From NCBI GenBank assembly GCA_030426955.1, contig JAUHXS010000004.1, forward strand, positions 62,001 to 126,000: a DNA stretch of 64,000 nt, given 5' to 3'. Positions 34,567 through 43,407 of this stretch are shown here, in pieces. The position numbers and the translations under genes are program-made. Each line of letters begins with the position of its first letter. Within the stretch, counting starts at the first letter, position 1. The notes below the pieces were generated by a model. That model was not told the origin of the DNA. It made no database searches and worked only from the letters and a program-made list of their open reading frames with translations. The DNA comes from Bacteroidia bacterium. Its GTDB lineage: Bacteria; Bacteroidota; Bacteroidia; Chitinophagales; JAUHXS01.

Positions 34567-34902
34567 ATGTCAAAAACATATTACAATTCAGAGGATTTAA
34601 AAAAGTTTGGAAATATAACCGAATTTCAAGAGGAGATGGGTAAAAAATTCTTTGATTATTATGGAAGTGTTTTTGAAGAAGGTGCCTTAACTGCAAGAGA
34701 AAAGTCTTTGATAGCGTTAGCTGTATCACATGCCATTCAATGCCCCTATTGTATTGATGCATATTCTAGTGATACGATGGAAAAAGGTTGCACTGAGGAA
34801 GAAATGATGGAAGCAGTACACGTTGCTGGTGCCATTAGAGGTGGTGCATCTTTAGTACACGGTGTTCAAATGATGAACAAAGTAAAAGACCTCTCCATGT
34901 AA
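34567..34902 (+). CDS. Arsenosugar biosynthesis-associated peroxidase-like (AhpD/CMD) protein
   Basis: 111 aa, carboxymuconolactone-decarboxylase/AhpD fold. The redox CxxC is in HAIQCPYCIDAYSS (about 58-71), and the helical context TAREKSLIALAVSHAIQ precedes it. This small subgroup is found next to arsS and arsM in arsenosugar clusters; its exact role is not established. It is the first gene of a four-gene rightward cluster. Confidence 0.88.
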   Translation: MSKTYYNSEDLKKFGNITEFQEEMGKKFFDYYGSVFEEGALTAREKSLIALAVSHAIQCPYCIDAYSSDTMEKGCTEEEMMEAVHVAGAIRGGASLVHGVQMMNKVKDLSM

Positions 34903-34963
34903 CCTGACTTAAAGGTTGTAATATTAGAGATTAGAAAATTATTATTAAGATAAAATACTTAAT

Positions 34964-36034
34964 GTGTCAATAGCAGTAAAAGAAAAAAAGCAATCATTGC
35001 AATTTCGAGGAGATGATCTGGCTAATGTCAAAACACAACTTAAGATCCTTAATGGGAAAGAAGTTATTCAGAAAGAATTGCCTAGATTTCAAGAGAAGCT
35101 CAAGGCAATTGATATTTTTCCCTTAAAACCCACTCAAGTTGACATTTTCCAGATGAATCTTGGAAAAATGTGCAATCAAGTATGTGCACATTGTCATGTA
35201 GATGCAGGTCCTGATAGAAAAGAGATCATGACGAAAGAGACCATGCAAGTATGCTTAGATATTTTAGCTCAATATGACGTTTCTACCATCGATATGACTG
35301 GCGGAGCACCTGAAATGAATCCTAATTTCAGATGGTTTGTGGAAGAGGCTAGTAAACTAGGAAAAAAGTTCATTGATAGATGCAACCTTACTATCATTTT
35401 GGCTAACCCTAAGTATCATGATCTGCCACACTTCTTTAAAGAACATAATATCGAAGTTGTTTCATCTCTTCCTCACTACTCTTCTAAAAAGACAGATAGT
35501 CAAAGAGGAGACGGCGTTTTTGACAAGTCTATAAAGGCTTTGCAAATGCTAAATGAAGTGGGCTATGGCATTGAAGGAACTGGATTACCTTTGAATTTGG
35601 TGTATAATCCATCAGGAGCGTTTTTGCCTGGAAGTCAAGAGACGCTAGAAAAGCAATTCAAGCATAAACTCAGAAAGGACTTTGGTATTGAATTTAACAA
35701 TCTCTATGCCATTACGAATATTCCGATCAGTAGATTCTTAGAGTATTTACTGCAATCTGGAAATTATGAAGGTTACATGGAAAAATTGGTAGACGCTTAT
35801 AATCCTGCCGCTGCTCAAAACGTGATGTGCAGAAATACATTATCTATTAGCTGGGATGGCTACATCTATGATTGCGACTTCAATCAAATGCTAGACTTAA
35901 AAGTCAATGCAAAATCAAAACATATCAAAGATTTTGATTTTGATGAATTATCTAATAGAGATATCGTTTTAGGTCAACATTGCTTCGGGTGTACTGCGGG
36001 TGCAGGATCTAGTTGTGGAGGAGAAGTTGCATAA
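34964..36034 (+). CDS. arsS: Arsenosugar biosynthesis radical SAM protein ArsS
   Basis: 356 aa from a GTG start; the ATG two bases earlier is in a closed frame. The radical-SAM CxxxCxxC is in GKMCNQVCAHCHVDAG (about 67-82). The C-terminal auxiliary cysteines are in QNVMCRNT, YDCDFNQ and GQHCFGCTAGAGSSC (about 285-353). ArsS is thought to transfer the 5'-deoxyadenosyl group to methylated arsenic on the way to arsenosugars. The neighbours (AhpD-like, DUF2064 glycosyltransferase, ArsM) match the known cluster. Confidence 0.93.
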   Translation: MSIAVKEKKQSLQFRGDDLANVKTQLKILNGKEVIQKELPRFQEKLKAIDIFPLKPTQVDIFQMNLGKMCNQVCAHCHVDAGPDRKEIMTKETMQVCLDILAQYDVSTIDMTGGAPEMNPNFRWFVEEASKLGKKFIDRCNLTIILANPKYHDLPHFFKEHNIEVVSSLPHYSSKKTDSQRGDGVFDKSIKALQMLNEVGYGIEGTGLPLNLVYNPSGAFLPGSQETLEKQFKHKLRKDFGIEFNNLYAITNIPISRFLEYLLQSGNYEGYMEKLVDAYNPAAAQNVMCRNTLSISWDGYIYDCDFNQMLDLKVNAKSKHIKDFDFDELSNRDIVLGQHCFGCTAGAGSSCGGEVA

Positions 36035-36079
36035 AAGTTACGAATTACGAGTTTAGAATTTAGAGTTAAATAAGTTCAT

Positions 36080-36676
36080 TTGTTGAAGAACGCGTTAATC
36101 ATTTTTGTTAAGAATCCTGAAAAAGGAAAGGTCAAAACAAGACTGGCAAAAACGATTGGGGATGATCGGGCGTTAGAAGTTTACAAGCAATTATTAAGCC
36201 ATACTAGACACGTTGCTTTAAATACAGATGTTGATAGGTTGTTATTTTACAACCAATCTATCAATGAAAAAGACGACTGGAATTCCAACTCTTTTAAAAA
36301 ATTTGTACAAGCAGACGGTGATTTGGGTAATAAGATGCAATATGCTTTTTCTACTGCTTTTGAATTAGGATATGAGAGCGTGACTATTATTGGAAGCGAC
36401 TGTGCACAGCTTACACCCAAAATCATTAATACAGCATTTCAAGACCTGGTAGAGAAAGACTTTGTTATTGGTCCTGCTCTGGATGGGGGGTATTATTTGC
36501 TAGGCATGAATCAACTTCATGAAAAAGTTTTTTCAGATAAAAACTGGAGCACAGAAACCGTTTTTTCAGACACCATCAATGATATTGAGTCGATGAATAA
36601 AAGTTATTCAGAACTTCAGACATTATCTGATGTTGATCATGAAAAAGATTTAGACGCATTGAGAGAAATCGCTTAA
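36080..36676 (+). CDS. DUF2064 glycosyltransferase of arsenosugar biosynthesis (TIGR04282-like)
   Basis: 198 aa, GT-A-like fold, opening with LIIFVKNPEKGKVKTRLAKTIGDDRAL. The IIGSDCAQLTP (about 114-124) and DGGYYLLGM (about 139-147) blocks are typical of DUF2064. The start is TTG at 36080, or the next codon, also TTG. Family members beside arsS/arsM are proposed to add or remodel the sugar moiety. It lies between arsS and arsM on one strand with short spacers. Confidence 0.88.
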   Translation: MLKNALIIFVKNPEKGKVKTRLAKTIGDDRALEVYKQLLSHTRHVALNTDVDRLLFYNQSINEKDDWNSNSFKKFVQADGDLGNKMQYAFSTAFELGYESVTIIGSDCAQLTPKIINTAFQDLVEKDFVIGPALDGGYYLLGMNQLHEKVFSDKNWSTETVFSDTINDIESMNKSYSELQTLSDVDHEKDLDALREIA

Positions 36677-36722
36677 TTTGGGACGCAATTAATCATTAAC
36701 ACAAAGATTATATTAAATTCAC

Positions 36723-37694
36723 ATGGATACCTATATTGAAACTACCAAAGATGTTTATAGAGAAGCAGCTTTAACTCCGGATGTTGGTCTTTGTTGCACA
36801 ACTACTCCAATATGGCAACTTCCTGGGCTAGATATTCCCAAGATTATGCTGGAAATGAATTATGGTTGTGGAAGTACTGTAAACCCGAGAGACTTAGCTA
36901 ATGACCCTAATATACTTTATGTTGGCGTTGGAGGAGGCATGGAGTTATTACAATTTGCTTATTTCAGCAGACAAAAGGGTGGTGTAATTGGTGTTGATGT
37001 AGTAGATGAAATGCTAGATGCTAGCAGAAAAAACTTCGTTGAAGCTGAAAAACTCAACTCGTGGTTTAAATCTGATTTTGTTGATTTAAAAAAGGGAGAT
37101 GCCCTTAACCTTCCTGTTGAAGACAATAGTATTGACGTAGCAGCACAGAACTGCTTATTCAACATCTTTAAAATTGATGACCTGAAAAAAGCTTTGGCAG
37201 AAATGTATCGTGTACTAAAACCTCATGGAAGATTGGTGCTTTCAGATCCTGTCTGTGAAGATGAAATGTCTGATGAGCTAAGAAACGATGAGCGATTGCG
37301 AGCGCTTTGCTTGACGGGCTCATTACCGTTGAAGCAATATATTGATATAATCACTGAAGTAGGATTTGGCACGGTAGAGATCAGAGCTAAAAGGCCTTAC
37401 AGAATCTTAAGCCCAAATCAATATCATACAGATAAAAATATTTTTATCGAAAGTGTGGAAGTTTGCGCGATTAAAGATCCAATGCCTGAAGATGGTCCTT
37501 GCGTATTTACAGGCAAAACTGCTATATACTATGGCAACGAAGACTTTTTTGACGATGGCAAGGGACATACCTTACTTCAAAACCAGCCTTTAGCTGTTTG
37601 TGATAAAACTGCTGGGGCTATAACCGACTTAGGCAAGGAAGATATTCATATTACAGACTCTACCTTCTTTTATGATGGTGGTGGGTGCTGCTAA
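36723..37694 (+). CDS. arsM: Arsenosugar biosynthesis arsenite methyltransferase ArsM
   Basis: 323 aa. The N-terminal Cys pair is in GLCCTTTPIW (about 22-31) and the next candidate As(III) ligand is in NYGCGSTVNP (about 48-57). The SAM site is YVGVGGGMELL (about 70-80), and a further Cys is in AAQNCLFNI (about 142). This is the longer ArsM form of arsenosugar clusters, distinct from the 286-aa ArsM at 42095. It methylates As(III) with SAM. The protein ends in GGGCC; the tail overlaps the convergent DUF983 gene by 35 bp. Confidence 0.92.
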   Translation: MDTYIETTKDVYREAALTPDVGLCCTTTPIWQLPGLDIPKIMLEMNYGCGSTVNPRDLANDPNILYVGVGGGMELLQFAYFSRQKGGVIGVDVVDEMLDASRKNFVEAEKLNSWFKSDFVDLKKGDALNLPVEDNSIDVAAQNCLFNIFKIDDLKKALAEMYRVLKPHGRLVLSDPVCEDEMSDELRNDERLRALCLTGSLPLKQYIDIITEVGFGTVEIRAKRPYRILSPNQYHTDKNIFIESVEVCAIKDPMPEDGPCVFTGKTAIYYGNEDFFDDGKGHTLLQNQPLAVCDKTAGAITDLGKEDIHITDSTFFYDGGGCC

Positions 37695-38034
37695 AACTAA
37701 TATTGATATGAATCCATATAGACCGTGCTATTCGCATATACCAAACGTAAAATACTATTGCAAGAAAAATAATCAAAGCCAGCACTTGACCTACTTCCCA
37801 ATCCAATGATAAAGAACAAAAAAAAGCAATCGGTCCAAGTGTAAAAGCTACTAATCCATAAGCCACATACATGGCTCCCCAATAAAAGCCTGGCTCTGGA
37901 TTAAAGCGCTGATTGCAATGACTGCATTGCTTCGGCATATTTAGGGGCTTACCTAAGTCTAAAGGTTTTACAAAGAGATCTCCTTTTCGGCACTTAGGGC
38001 ATTTATAATTTATAATACTTTGAAAGAGATTCAT
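37660..38034 (-). CDS. DUF983 family small membrane protein
   Basis: 124 aa. An N-terminal zinc-ribbon-like part (YKCPKCRKGDLF, about 10-21, and QCSHCNQRFNPEPGFYWGAMYVAYG, about 37-60) is followed by two hydrophobic helices (about 55-75 and 82-103). The CPxCxxG plus PEPGFYWGAMY pattern defines DUF983 proteins of Bacteroidota. Function unknown. The 3' end, with a short His run, overlaps the arsM gene. Confidence 0.87.
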   Translation of the reverse strand: MNLFQSIINYKCPKCRKGDLFVKPLDLGKPLNMPKQCSHCNQRFNPEPGFYWGAMYVAYGLVAFTLGPIAFFCSLSLDWEVGQVLALIIFLAIVFYVWYMRIARSIWIHINISFSSTHHHHKRR

Positions 38035-38051
38035 AAACCTATTATGTTAAC

Positions 38052-39254
38052 TCACAAACTGCTCATTACGTTCCAAAATTCAGGAAAAGATTTACTTACA
38101 ACATCAGCGTTTTCGATTTTTACTTCTCCGAGCAATATTGTTAATGGAGCAAAAGCCATTGCCATCCTGTGGTCGTTATAAGTTTTGATCGGCTTTGATG
38201 AAGGTTTTACCTTTCCCGATAAAACATACCAGTCACTATTTTTCTCAAATGATACTCCAAGTTTTGATAGCTCGGCTTGCAGTGCTTTTAGCCTATTAGT
38301 TTCCTTAATATATAATGTTTGCACTCCTTTTATTTTTGCTTTGATACCCAAACCAGCGCACAATACAATAAAAGTCTGTGCTAAATCAGGACAATCGGTA
38401 AAATCAAATGTCAGTTCTTTAGTAAGTGCTATATCCTTCTTCGTCAAACGCACCCCATTTTCTTCTTGTTTTGTTAACACTCCAAAAGGCTCCATCATGT
38501 CTACTAATATTGAGTCTCCTTGAATAGAGCTCAAAGATAAACCTTGTAAAAAAACATCCGCTTTCTTTGCAAACGCTACCATCGAATAAAGATAGGATGC
38601 AGCACTCCAATCCAGTTCAATTGTGTAGTCAGAAGGTTGGTATTCTTGAGGCTTGATTCTTATTTTATTCTTGATCCAATTGCTTTTTACACCAAAGTGT
38701 TCCATAACATCCAGTGTCATTTGGATATATGTTTTAGAGACTATTTTTCCCTTTAGGTTGATCTCTAAACCATTTTCAAAGTAAGGGGCTATTAATAGTA
38801 ATGCACTAATAAATTGACTACTGATGGAAGCATCAATATTGATGCTTCCACCCTTTATTTTTTTCCCAGCAATCATTAAAGGAGGAAAGTCATCTTTGTT
38901 TTTGTATTCTATTGAAGCACCTAATTCTCTCAATACATTTACGAGTTCACCGATTGGTCTTTCTTGCATACGTTCAGAACCTGTCAACTCAGCTTTTTCT
39001 CCTTCTTGAGTAGCGAAATAAGCAGTCAAAAAACGCATGGCTGTTCCAGCATGTCCAATGTCTATTTTGGAATCATCTTTACTTAAAGCTTGTTGTAATA
39101 CCTCTGTATCATCTGCTTTGGAAAGGTTTTCTATCTCCAGCTTTTGACCACATAAAGCTTGTATGATCAATACGCGATTGCTGATGCTTTTGGAAGCAGG
39201 AAGTTTTACATTTCCCTTTATTATACTACCACTGAAACTAACTTTGCTTATCAT
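38052..39254 (-). CDS. aroA: 3-phosphoshikimate 1-carboxyvinyltransferase (EPSP synthase)
   Basis: About 400 aa from the ATG at 39254; an in-frame start at 39284 is less likely. Family blocks: KLPASKSISNRVLII (PEP/S3P-binding Lys, Ser), IGHAGTAMRFLTAYF, TGSERMQERPI, IKETNRLKALQAEL and YNDHRMAMAFA. It makes EPSP from shikimate-3-phosphate and PEP in the shikimate pathway. Its start overlaps the 3' end of aroB by 17 bp, so the two are coupled. Confidence 0.95.
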   Translation of the reverse strand: MISKVSFSGSIIKGNVKLPASKSISNRVLIIQALCGQKLEIENLSKADDTEVLQQALSKDDSKIDIGHAGTAMRFLTAYFATQEGEKAELTGSERMQERPIGELVNVLRELGASIEYKNKDDFPPLMIAGKKIKGGSINIDASISSQFISALLLIAPYFENGLEINLKGKIVSKTYIQMTLDVMEHFGVKSNWIKNKIRIKPQEYQPSDYTIELDWSAASYLYSMVAFAKKADVFLQGLSLSSIQGDSILVDMMEPFGVLTKQEENGVRLTKKDIALTKELTFDFTDCPDLAQTFIVLCAGLGIKAKIKGVQTLYIKETNRLKALQAELSKLGVSFEKNSDWYVLSGKVKPSSKPIKTYNDHRMAMAFAPLTILLGEVKIENADVVSKSFPEFWNVMSSL

Positions 39255-40302
39255 AAACAGTCTGATAAAAGTCCAATGCTTCAATGATTTCCTGATCAGA
39301 TATAGGCTGATTTACCAAAGGCTGACCGATCTTACTCAACAAGGTAAACATCACTTGGCCACGCTCATTCTTTTTATCATTTTTCACGAGCCTTATCAAC
39401 TCATCATACATTTTATGATTTATCAACGTATCAGGATACCATTTCTTTAATTGAGCTGATAAATCTCTCAGAAGAGACTGACTCAAGCCAATTTTTTTAT
39501 TTGATAAAAATAGTGCACAAACCATGCCCGCTACTACACAATGTCCATGGTAAGTCATTAAGCCATTTTTGATTCTATAACTCTCGATGGCGTGACCAAT
39601 CGTATGCCCAAAATTTAACGCCTTTCTTATGCCGTTTTCAAAAGGATCTTGCTTTACAATTGTTTCTTTTATTTCAACTGATCTCTTTACAATATCGTCC
39701 CAATCAATATTTTTTGTAAAATCAATTTGCTGAATCTCTTTCCAATAGTTTTCATCAGCAATCAATGCGTGCTTAATTATTTCTGCAAAACCACTCTTCA
39801 ATTCCACTTCTGGTAAAGTATCTAAAAACTTTGTATTTACTACCACAGCTTTGGACTCTTTGAAGGTGCCAATGACGTTTTTATATCCTCCAAAGTCAAT
39901 ACCGGTCTTACTTCCAATAGTGGCATCTACCATTGCTAATAAAGTCGTAGGAACTTGTATGTAATCAATTCCCCTTTTGTAGGTTGATGCTATAAATCCT
40001 CCCAAATCACCAACTACTCCACCTCCCAGATTAATAAAAACAGATTTTCTATCTGCGTTTTGCTCCAACAATTGCCCCCAAAGCTTTTGACAGGTCTCTA
40101 TAGATTTATGTTGCTCACCGTGATTAATCTTTACGATAATTGGACTATTTAGCCGAATCATATCTTTCAACTCTGGTAAACATCTCTCTGCAACGATATC
40201 ATCAGTCAGAATAAAGACTTTTGAGTAGTCCTCAAGGCTAAGATCAGCATTTATTTGTTGAGGGTTTTTAAAGAAAATAACTTTTGAATCTTGTATTGAC
40301 AT
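39238..40302 (-). CDS. aroB: 3-dehydroquinate synthase
   Basis: 354 aa, normal length. The NAD-binding NLGGGVVGDLGGFIASTYKRGIDYIQVPTTLLA region is near 92-122, followed by DATIGSKTGID. The metal ligands are in KHALIAD and NFGHTIGHAIE (about 228-238) and a YHGHCVVAGM His. It converts DAHP to 3-dehydroquinate, the second step of the shikimate pathway, upstream of aroA in the same operon. Confidence 0.96.
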   Translation of the reverse strand: MSIQDSKVIFFKNPQQINADLSLEDYSKVFILTDDIVAERCLPELKDMIRLNSPIIVKINHGEQHKSIETCQKLWGQLLEQNADRKSVFINLGGGVVGDLGGFIASTYKRGIDYIQVPTTLLAMVDATIGSKTGIDFGGYKNVIGTFKESKAVVVNTKFLDTLPEVELKSGFAEIIKHALIADENYWKEIQQIDFTKNIDWDDIVKRSVEIKETIVKQDPFENGIRKALNFGHTIGHAIESYRIKNGLMTYHGHCVVAGMVCALFLSNKKIGLSQSLLRDLSAQLKKWYPDTLINHKMYDELIRLVKNDKKNERGQVMFTLLSKIGQPLVNQPISDQEIIEALDFYQTVYDKQS

Positions 40303-40677
40303 CTTATTAATACCGAAAATATCTAAGGTTGTACTAATTTACTCATAAATTAAAACCTTATGAAGCGAAGTAAAACAAACCTTCTTGTCATCATTTTGAA
40401 TCCGCCAACTGGCGGATTCAACATCTACCTTTGGTCGAAACACAAAGTTAGTTTTCTCCTAACGTCGAAAGGACAACGTTTTCAGAGAATTTTAACAGCC
40501 TGATTTCAGACAACTTCATTTACTATTTCTTACCAACTTCAAAACTTTTAATTTCAAAAGGAAAATATTATATCTTACAACCTCTTTGGCTCTTTTTGTT
40601 TGTATTAAAACCGAAAAAACAATAATTTTACTAAACTTAATCTATTACCTAAGCGTTATATTAAGAAAACACAGCAA
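40303..40677. other. Intergenic region between divergent aroB and the IscA-type gene
   Basis: 375 bp without a gene. It contains a GC-richer 22-bp hairpin at 40398-40419 (GAATCCGCC and GGCGGATTC around AACT). I see no convincing riboswitch or clear promoter. Confidence 0.5.
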
Positions 40678-41004
40678 ATGCTTCACGTTTCAGACAGTGC
40701 GAAAAATAGAATTTCGGAGATTAAAACCAAGGAAAGTTACGGAGAGGATTACTTCATAAGGGTCTCTGTAATTGGCGGTGGTTGTTCAGGACTATCCTAT
40801 AAAATGGATTTTGACAACAAAGCCCAAGATGGTGATCAGGAATATGAAGATAAGGGAGTGAAACTAGTTACGGATATAAAAAGTATGCTGTATTTATATG
40901 ACACAACTTTAGACTTTTCTGATGGCTTGAATGGTAAAGGCTTTGAATTCAAAAACCCTAACGCAACGCGTACATGTAGTTGTGGCGAAAGCTTTGCAGT
41001 ATAG
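40678..41004 (+). CDS. Iron-sulfur cluster assembly A-type protein (IscA/SufA/ErpA-like)
   Basis: 108 aa with the A-type cysteines: GGGCSGLSYKMDF (Cys about 34) and TCSCGESF near the end (Cys about 101 and 103). Such proteins carry Fe-S clusters or iron to apo-targets in the cytoplasm. The sequence alone does not separate IscA, SufA and ErpA. The next gene starts directly at its stop codon. Confidence 0.93.
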   Translation: MLHVSDSAKNRISEIKTKESYGEDYFIRVSVIGGGCSGLSYKMDFDNKAQDGDQEYEDKGVKLVTDIKSMLYLYDTTLDFSDGLNGKGFEFKNPNATRTCSCGESFAV

Positions 41005-41700
41005 ATGAGATCGACTCTTATTGCTTTTTGTCTATTTTACAGTATAATTTCTTTAGGACAGGTTCAAAAACAACTGGGCAACTGGCTCATGTACTTTGGT
41101 ACTAACAAGATTAATGACAAATGGAGTTTGCACACCGAAGCTCAATTCAGACATTACAACATTGGATTAAACGGTCAGCAACTTTTACTCCGAACTGGCA
41201 TCAATAGACATCTTAGCAAAAACTCCATCCTTACCATGGGTTACGGTTGGATCAAAACTTCTCCTGAAGATAAAAGAGACATAGCGGCATTTACTTATGA
41301 ACATAGAATATTCCAACAATATATTCTAAGGAACAAACTAAAGAGGCTCAACTTTGAGCATCGATTTAGGCTAGAGGAACGTTGGGTCGAAGCTAATTAT
41401 TCAACAAGAACGAGGTATAGAATTTTCCTTGCTATTCCGATTGACAATAAAAAGATCATGTATAACACGTGGTTTTTTGCCTTTTATGATGAAATTTTTA
41501 TCAATATATCCGACTCGCCTTTTGACCAAAACAGACTCTACTTTGCTTTCGGCTATCAATACCGTCCTAATGCTAATATTCAAATGGGTTATCTAAAACA
41601 CCATGTAGGTAATACTGGATATGATAGGTTGCAATTAGCAATTACCTATAATCTTGATTTCTCCAAGAAAAAACGCACTCCGGAGGTTCAAAACCAATAG
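41005..41700 (+). CDS. DUF2490 domain-containing outer-membrane protein
   Basis: 231 aa with a signal peptide (about 1-18), then QLGNWLMYFGTNKINDKWSLHTEAQFRHY, the usual opening of DUF2490 beta-barrel proteins. Amphipathic strands rich in Tyr/Phe/Arg run to the end. Function unknown. It starts immediately after the IscA-type gene's stop (TAGATG), so they are probably cotranscribed. Confidence 0.85.
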   Translation: MRSTLIAFCLFYSIISLGQVQKQLGNWLMYFGTNKINDKWSLHTEAQFRHYNIGLNGQQLLLRTGINRHLSKNSILTMGYGWIKTSPEDKRDIAAFTYEHRIFQQYILRNKLKRLNFEHRFRLEERWVEANYSTRTRYRIFLAIPIDNKKIMYNTWFFAFYDEIFINISDSPFDQNRLYFAFGYQYRPNANIQMGYLKHHVGNTGYDRLQLAITYNLDFSKKKRTPEVQNQ

Positions 41701-41725
41701 ATATTTAGAATCCTTTTAGAAAAAG

Positions 41726-41757
41726 TTTGATGTTTCATTTCTTTTATCGTAAATTTA
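41726..41757 (+). promoter_or_regulatory. Candidate promoter of the arsR-arsM-arsC operon
   Basis: TTTG (41726-41729), 20 nt, then TAAATTTA (41750-41757), seven of eight matches to TANNTTTG. The -7 element lies in the centre of the palindromic operator, so a bound repressor would block initiation. Confidence 0.6.
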
Positions 41758-41770
41758 CGATAAAAGAAAT
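41737..41770. promoter_or_regulatory. Perfect 34-bp palindromic operator, probably for ArsR
   Basis: The left arm ATTTCTTTTATCGTAAA is the exact reverse complement of the right arm TTTACGATAAAAGAAAT, with no spacer. It ends 4 bp before the TTG start of arsR. Its position and symmetry fit autoregulation by the dimeric ArsR repressor, released by As(III). Confidence 0.8.
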
Positions 41771-41774
41771 TTAA

Positions 41775-42104
41775 TTGATCAAAGCGTCGAACTTTACTGA
41801 TACAGAAATTAGCCTAGCCAAGCTATCTAAAGCTTTAGCTCACCCTGCTAGAATTGCGATATTAAACCTATTGGCATCTAAAGAAAGTTGTGTTTGTGGT
41901 AATATTGTTGACGAATTACCTCTTTCTCAATCTACAGTATCTCAGCATCTTAAAGAGCTCAAAACAGCAGGGCTCATTAAAGGAACTATAGATGGCCCAA
42001 AAGTTTGCTACTGCATAGATCAAGACAATTGGACTCAACTCAAAAAGGAGTTTAAAAACTTTTTTGACTCTATTGAAATAGGTATTTTAAATAATTGTTG
42101 CTAA
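41775..42104 (+). CDS. arsR: ArsR family metalloregulator
   Basis: 109 aa winged-helix repressor, TTG start. The metal-sensing motif is [23 protein letters not shown] (about 37-59): a CxC just before the recognition helix, the classical alpha-3 As(III)/Sb(III) site. The protein ends in NNCC, which may add ligands. It is first in an arsR-arsM-arsC operon and follows a perfect palindrome; 10-bp overlap with arsM. Confidence 0.93.
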   Translation: MIKASNFTDTEISLAKLSKALAHPARIAILNLLASKESCVCGNIVDELPLSQSTVSQHLKELKTAGLIKGTIDGPKVCYCIDQDNWTQLKKEFKNFFDSIEIGILNNCC

Positions 42105-42955
42105 AATCATCATTTATGGATAAATCTCAGGAAATAAAAAACTTAGTAAAAGAAAAATACGGCGAAATAGCAGATCAGTCAAAAGAGGAAAATCTCAGCT
42201 CATGCTGTGGTGCGGGAGGGTGCTCTACAGTTGATTACACCATCATGAGTGATGATTATTCCAGTATTGAAGGGTATGAAGAAGGTGCTGATCTAGGTTT
42301 AGGGTGCGGTATACCTACTGCTTTTGCGCAAATCAAACATGGTGATACTGTTGTGGACTTAGGCTCTGGTGCGGGTAATGATGCTTTTGTTGCCAGAAGC
42401 TTAGTTGGCTCCAAAGGAAATGTGGTGGGTATTGACATGACACCTAAAATGATTGAAAAGGCAAAGACCAACAATGAAAAGCTAGGATATAACAACGTGA
42501 GCTTTAGGTTAGGGGAGATTGAAAAAATGCCCCTTAAGAATGATTTTGCCGATGTGGTCATTAGCAACTGTGTTCTAAATCTGGTACCTAACAAGGCAAA
42601 GGCTTTTGAGGAAATGTACCGAATCATTAAGCCAGGAGGGCATTTTAGCGTTTCTGATGTTGTACTGATTGGATCACTACCTAATCAACTTAAAGAAGCC
42701 AGTGAGATGTATGCAGGATGTGTCTCTGGGGCCATTCAAAAAGGAGATTATCTGATATTGCTTCAGCAAGCCGGCTTTGAAAACATCAAAGTTCAAAAGC
42801 AAAAAGAAATTGTCATACCTGATGATATATTATCTAACTACATGAGTAAAAAAGATATTGCTACGTATAAGGAAGATGGAACAGGGATTTTCAGTATTAC
42901 GGTATTTGGACAAAAACCACAAAACGCTTGTAAACCGGGAAGTGGTTGCTGTTAA
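42095..42955 (+). CDS. arsM: Arsenite methyltransferase ArsM
   Basis: 286 aa. The N-terminal Cys motif is SSCCGAGGC (about 30-38), then [12 protein letters not shown] (about 69-80), the SAM site [11 protein letters not shown] (about 88-98), and [11 protein letters not shown] with a further As ligand Cys (about 149). The tail is CKPGSGCC. The short bacterial ArsM form converts As(III) to methylated, partly volatile products. It lies between arsR and arsC. Some start ambiguity exists because another Met follows seven codons in. Confidence 0.94.
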   Translation: MLLKSSFMDKSQEIKNLVKEKYGEIADQSKEENLSSCCGAGGCSTVDYTIMSDDYSSIEGYEEGADLGLGCGIPTAFAQIKHGDTVVDLGSGAGNDAFVARSLVGSKGNVVGIDMTPKMIEKAKTNNEKLGYNNVSFRLGEIEKMPLKNDFADVVISNCVLNLVPNKAKAFEEMYRIIKPGGHFSVSDVVLIGSLPNQLKEASEMYAGCVSGAIQKGDYLILLQQAGFENIKVQKQKEIVIPDDILSNYMSKKDIATYKEDGTGIFSITVFGQKPQNACKPGSGCC

Positions 42956-42986
42956 TAATTATGAGGTTTAAAGTTATAAGTTATTT

Positions 42987-43400
42987 ATGAAGAAAAGGAT
43001 ATTAATACTTTGTACAGGAAATTCATGCAGAAGTCAAATGGCGGAAGGTTTTATGCGTGAACATGGCGGAGACAATTTTGAAGTGTTTAGCGCAGGTATC
43101 GAGACACATGGTGTTAATCCCAAAGCGATCAAGGTAATGCAAGAAGTAGGAATTGATATCAGCCATCATACCTCAGATAATATTGATCAGTTTACGGATC
43201 AAACTTTTGATTACATTATTACCGTTTGTGACAATGCTAATGAAAACTGTCCTTATTTCCCAGGGAAAGCCAATAGGTTACATCAAAATTTTCCTGATCC
43301 AGCAAAAGCAACTGGAACAGAGGAAGAAGTTTTAGATGCTTTTAGGCATACAAGAAATTTGATTAAGGAATTTTCTGTGTCGTTTTTTAAACATTACTAG
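42987..43400 (+). CDS. arsC: Arsenate reductase, thioredoxin-coupled LMW-PTP type
   Basis: 137 aa. The P-loop is CTGNSCRSQMAEG (Cys10, Arg16), and the redox pair is in VCDNANENCPYFPG (about residues 81-94), the Cys triad of S. aureus pI258-type ArsC. It reduces As(V) to As(III), which feeds ArsM. No arsenite efflux gene (arsB or acr3) is adjacent, so the operon appears dedicated to methylation. It converges with the integrase gene 7 bp away. Confidence 0.93.
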   Translation: MKKRILILCTGNSCRSQMAEGFMREHGGDNFEVFSAGIETHGVNPKAIKVMQEVGIDISHHTSDNIDQFTDQTFDYIITVCDNANENCPYFPGKANRLHQNFPDPAKATGTEEEVLDAFRHTRNLIKEFSVSFFKHY

Positions 43401-43407
43401 TTAAAAC

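Noticed and set aside
40303-40677. Riboswitch upstream of the IscA-type or aro genes
   Set aside because: Only one simple hairpin is visible and no known aptamer core can be recognised.
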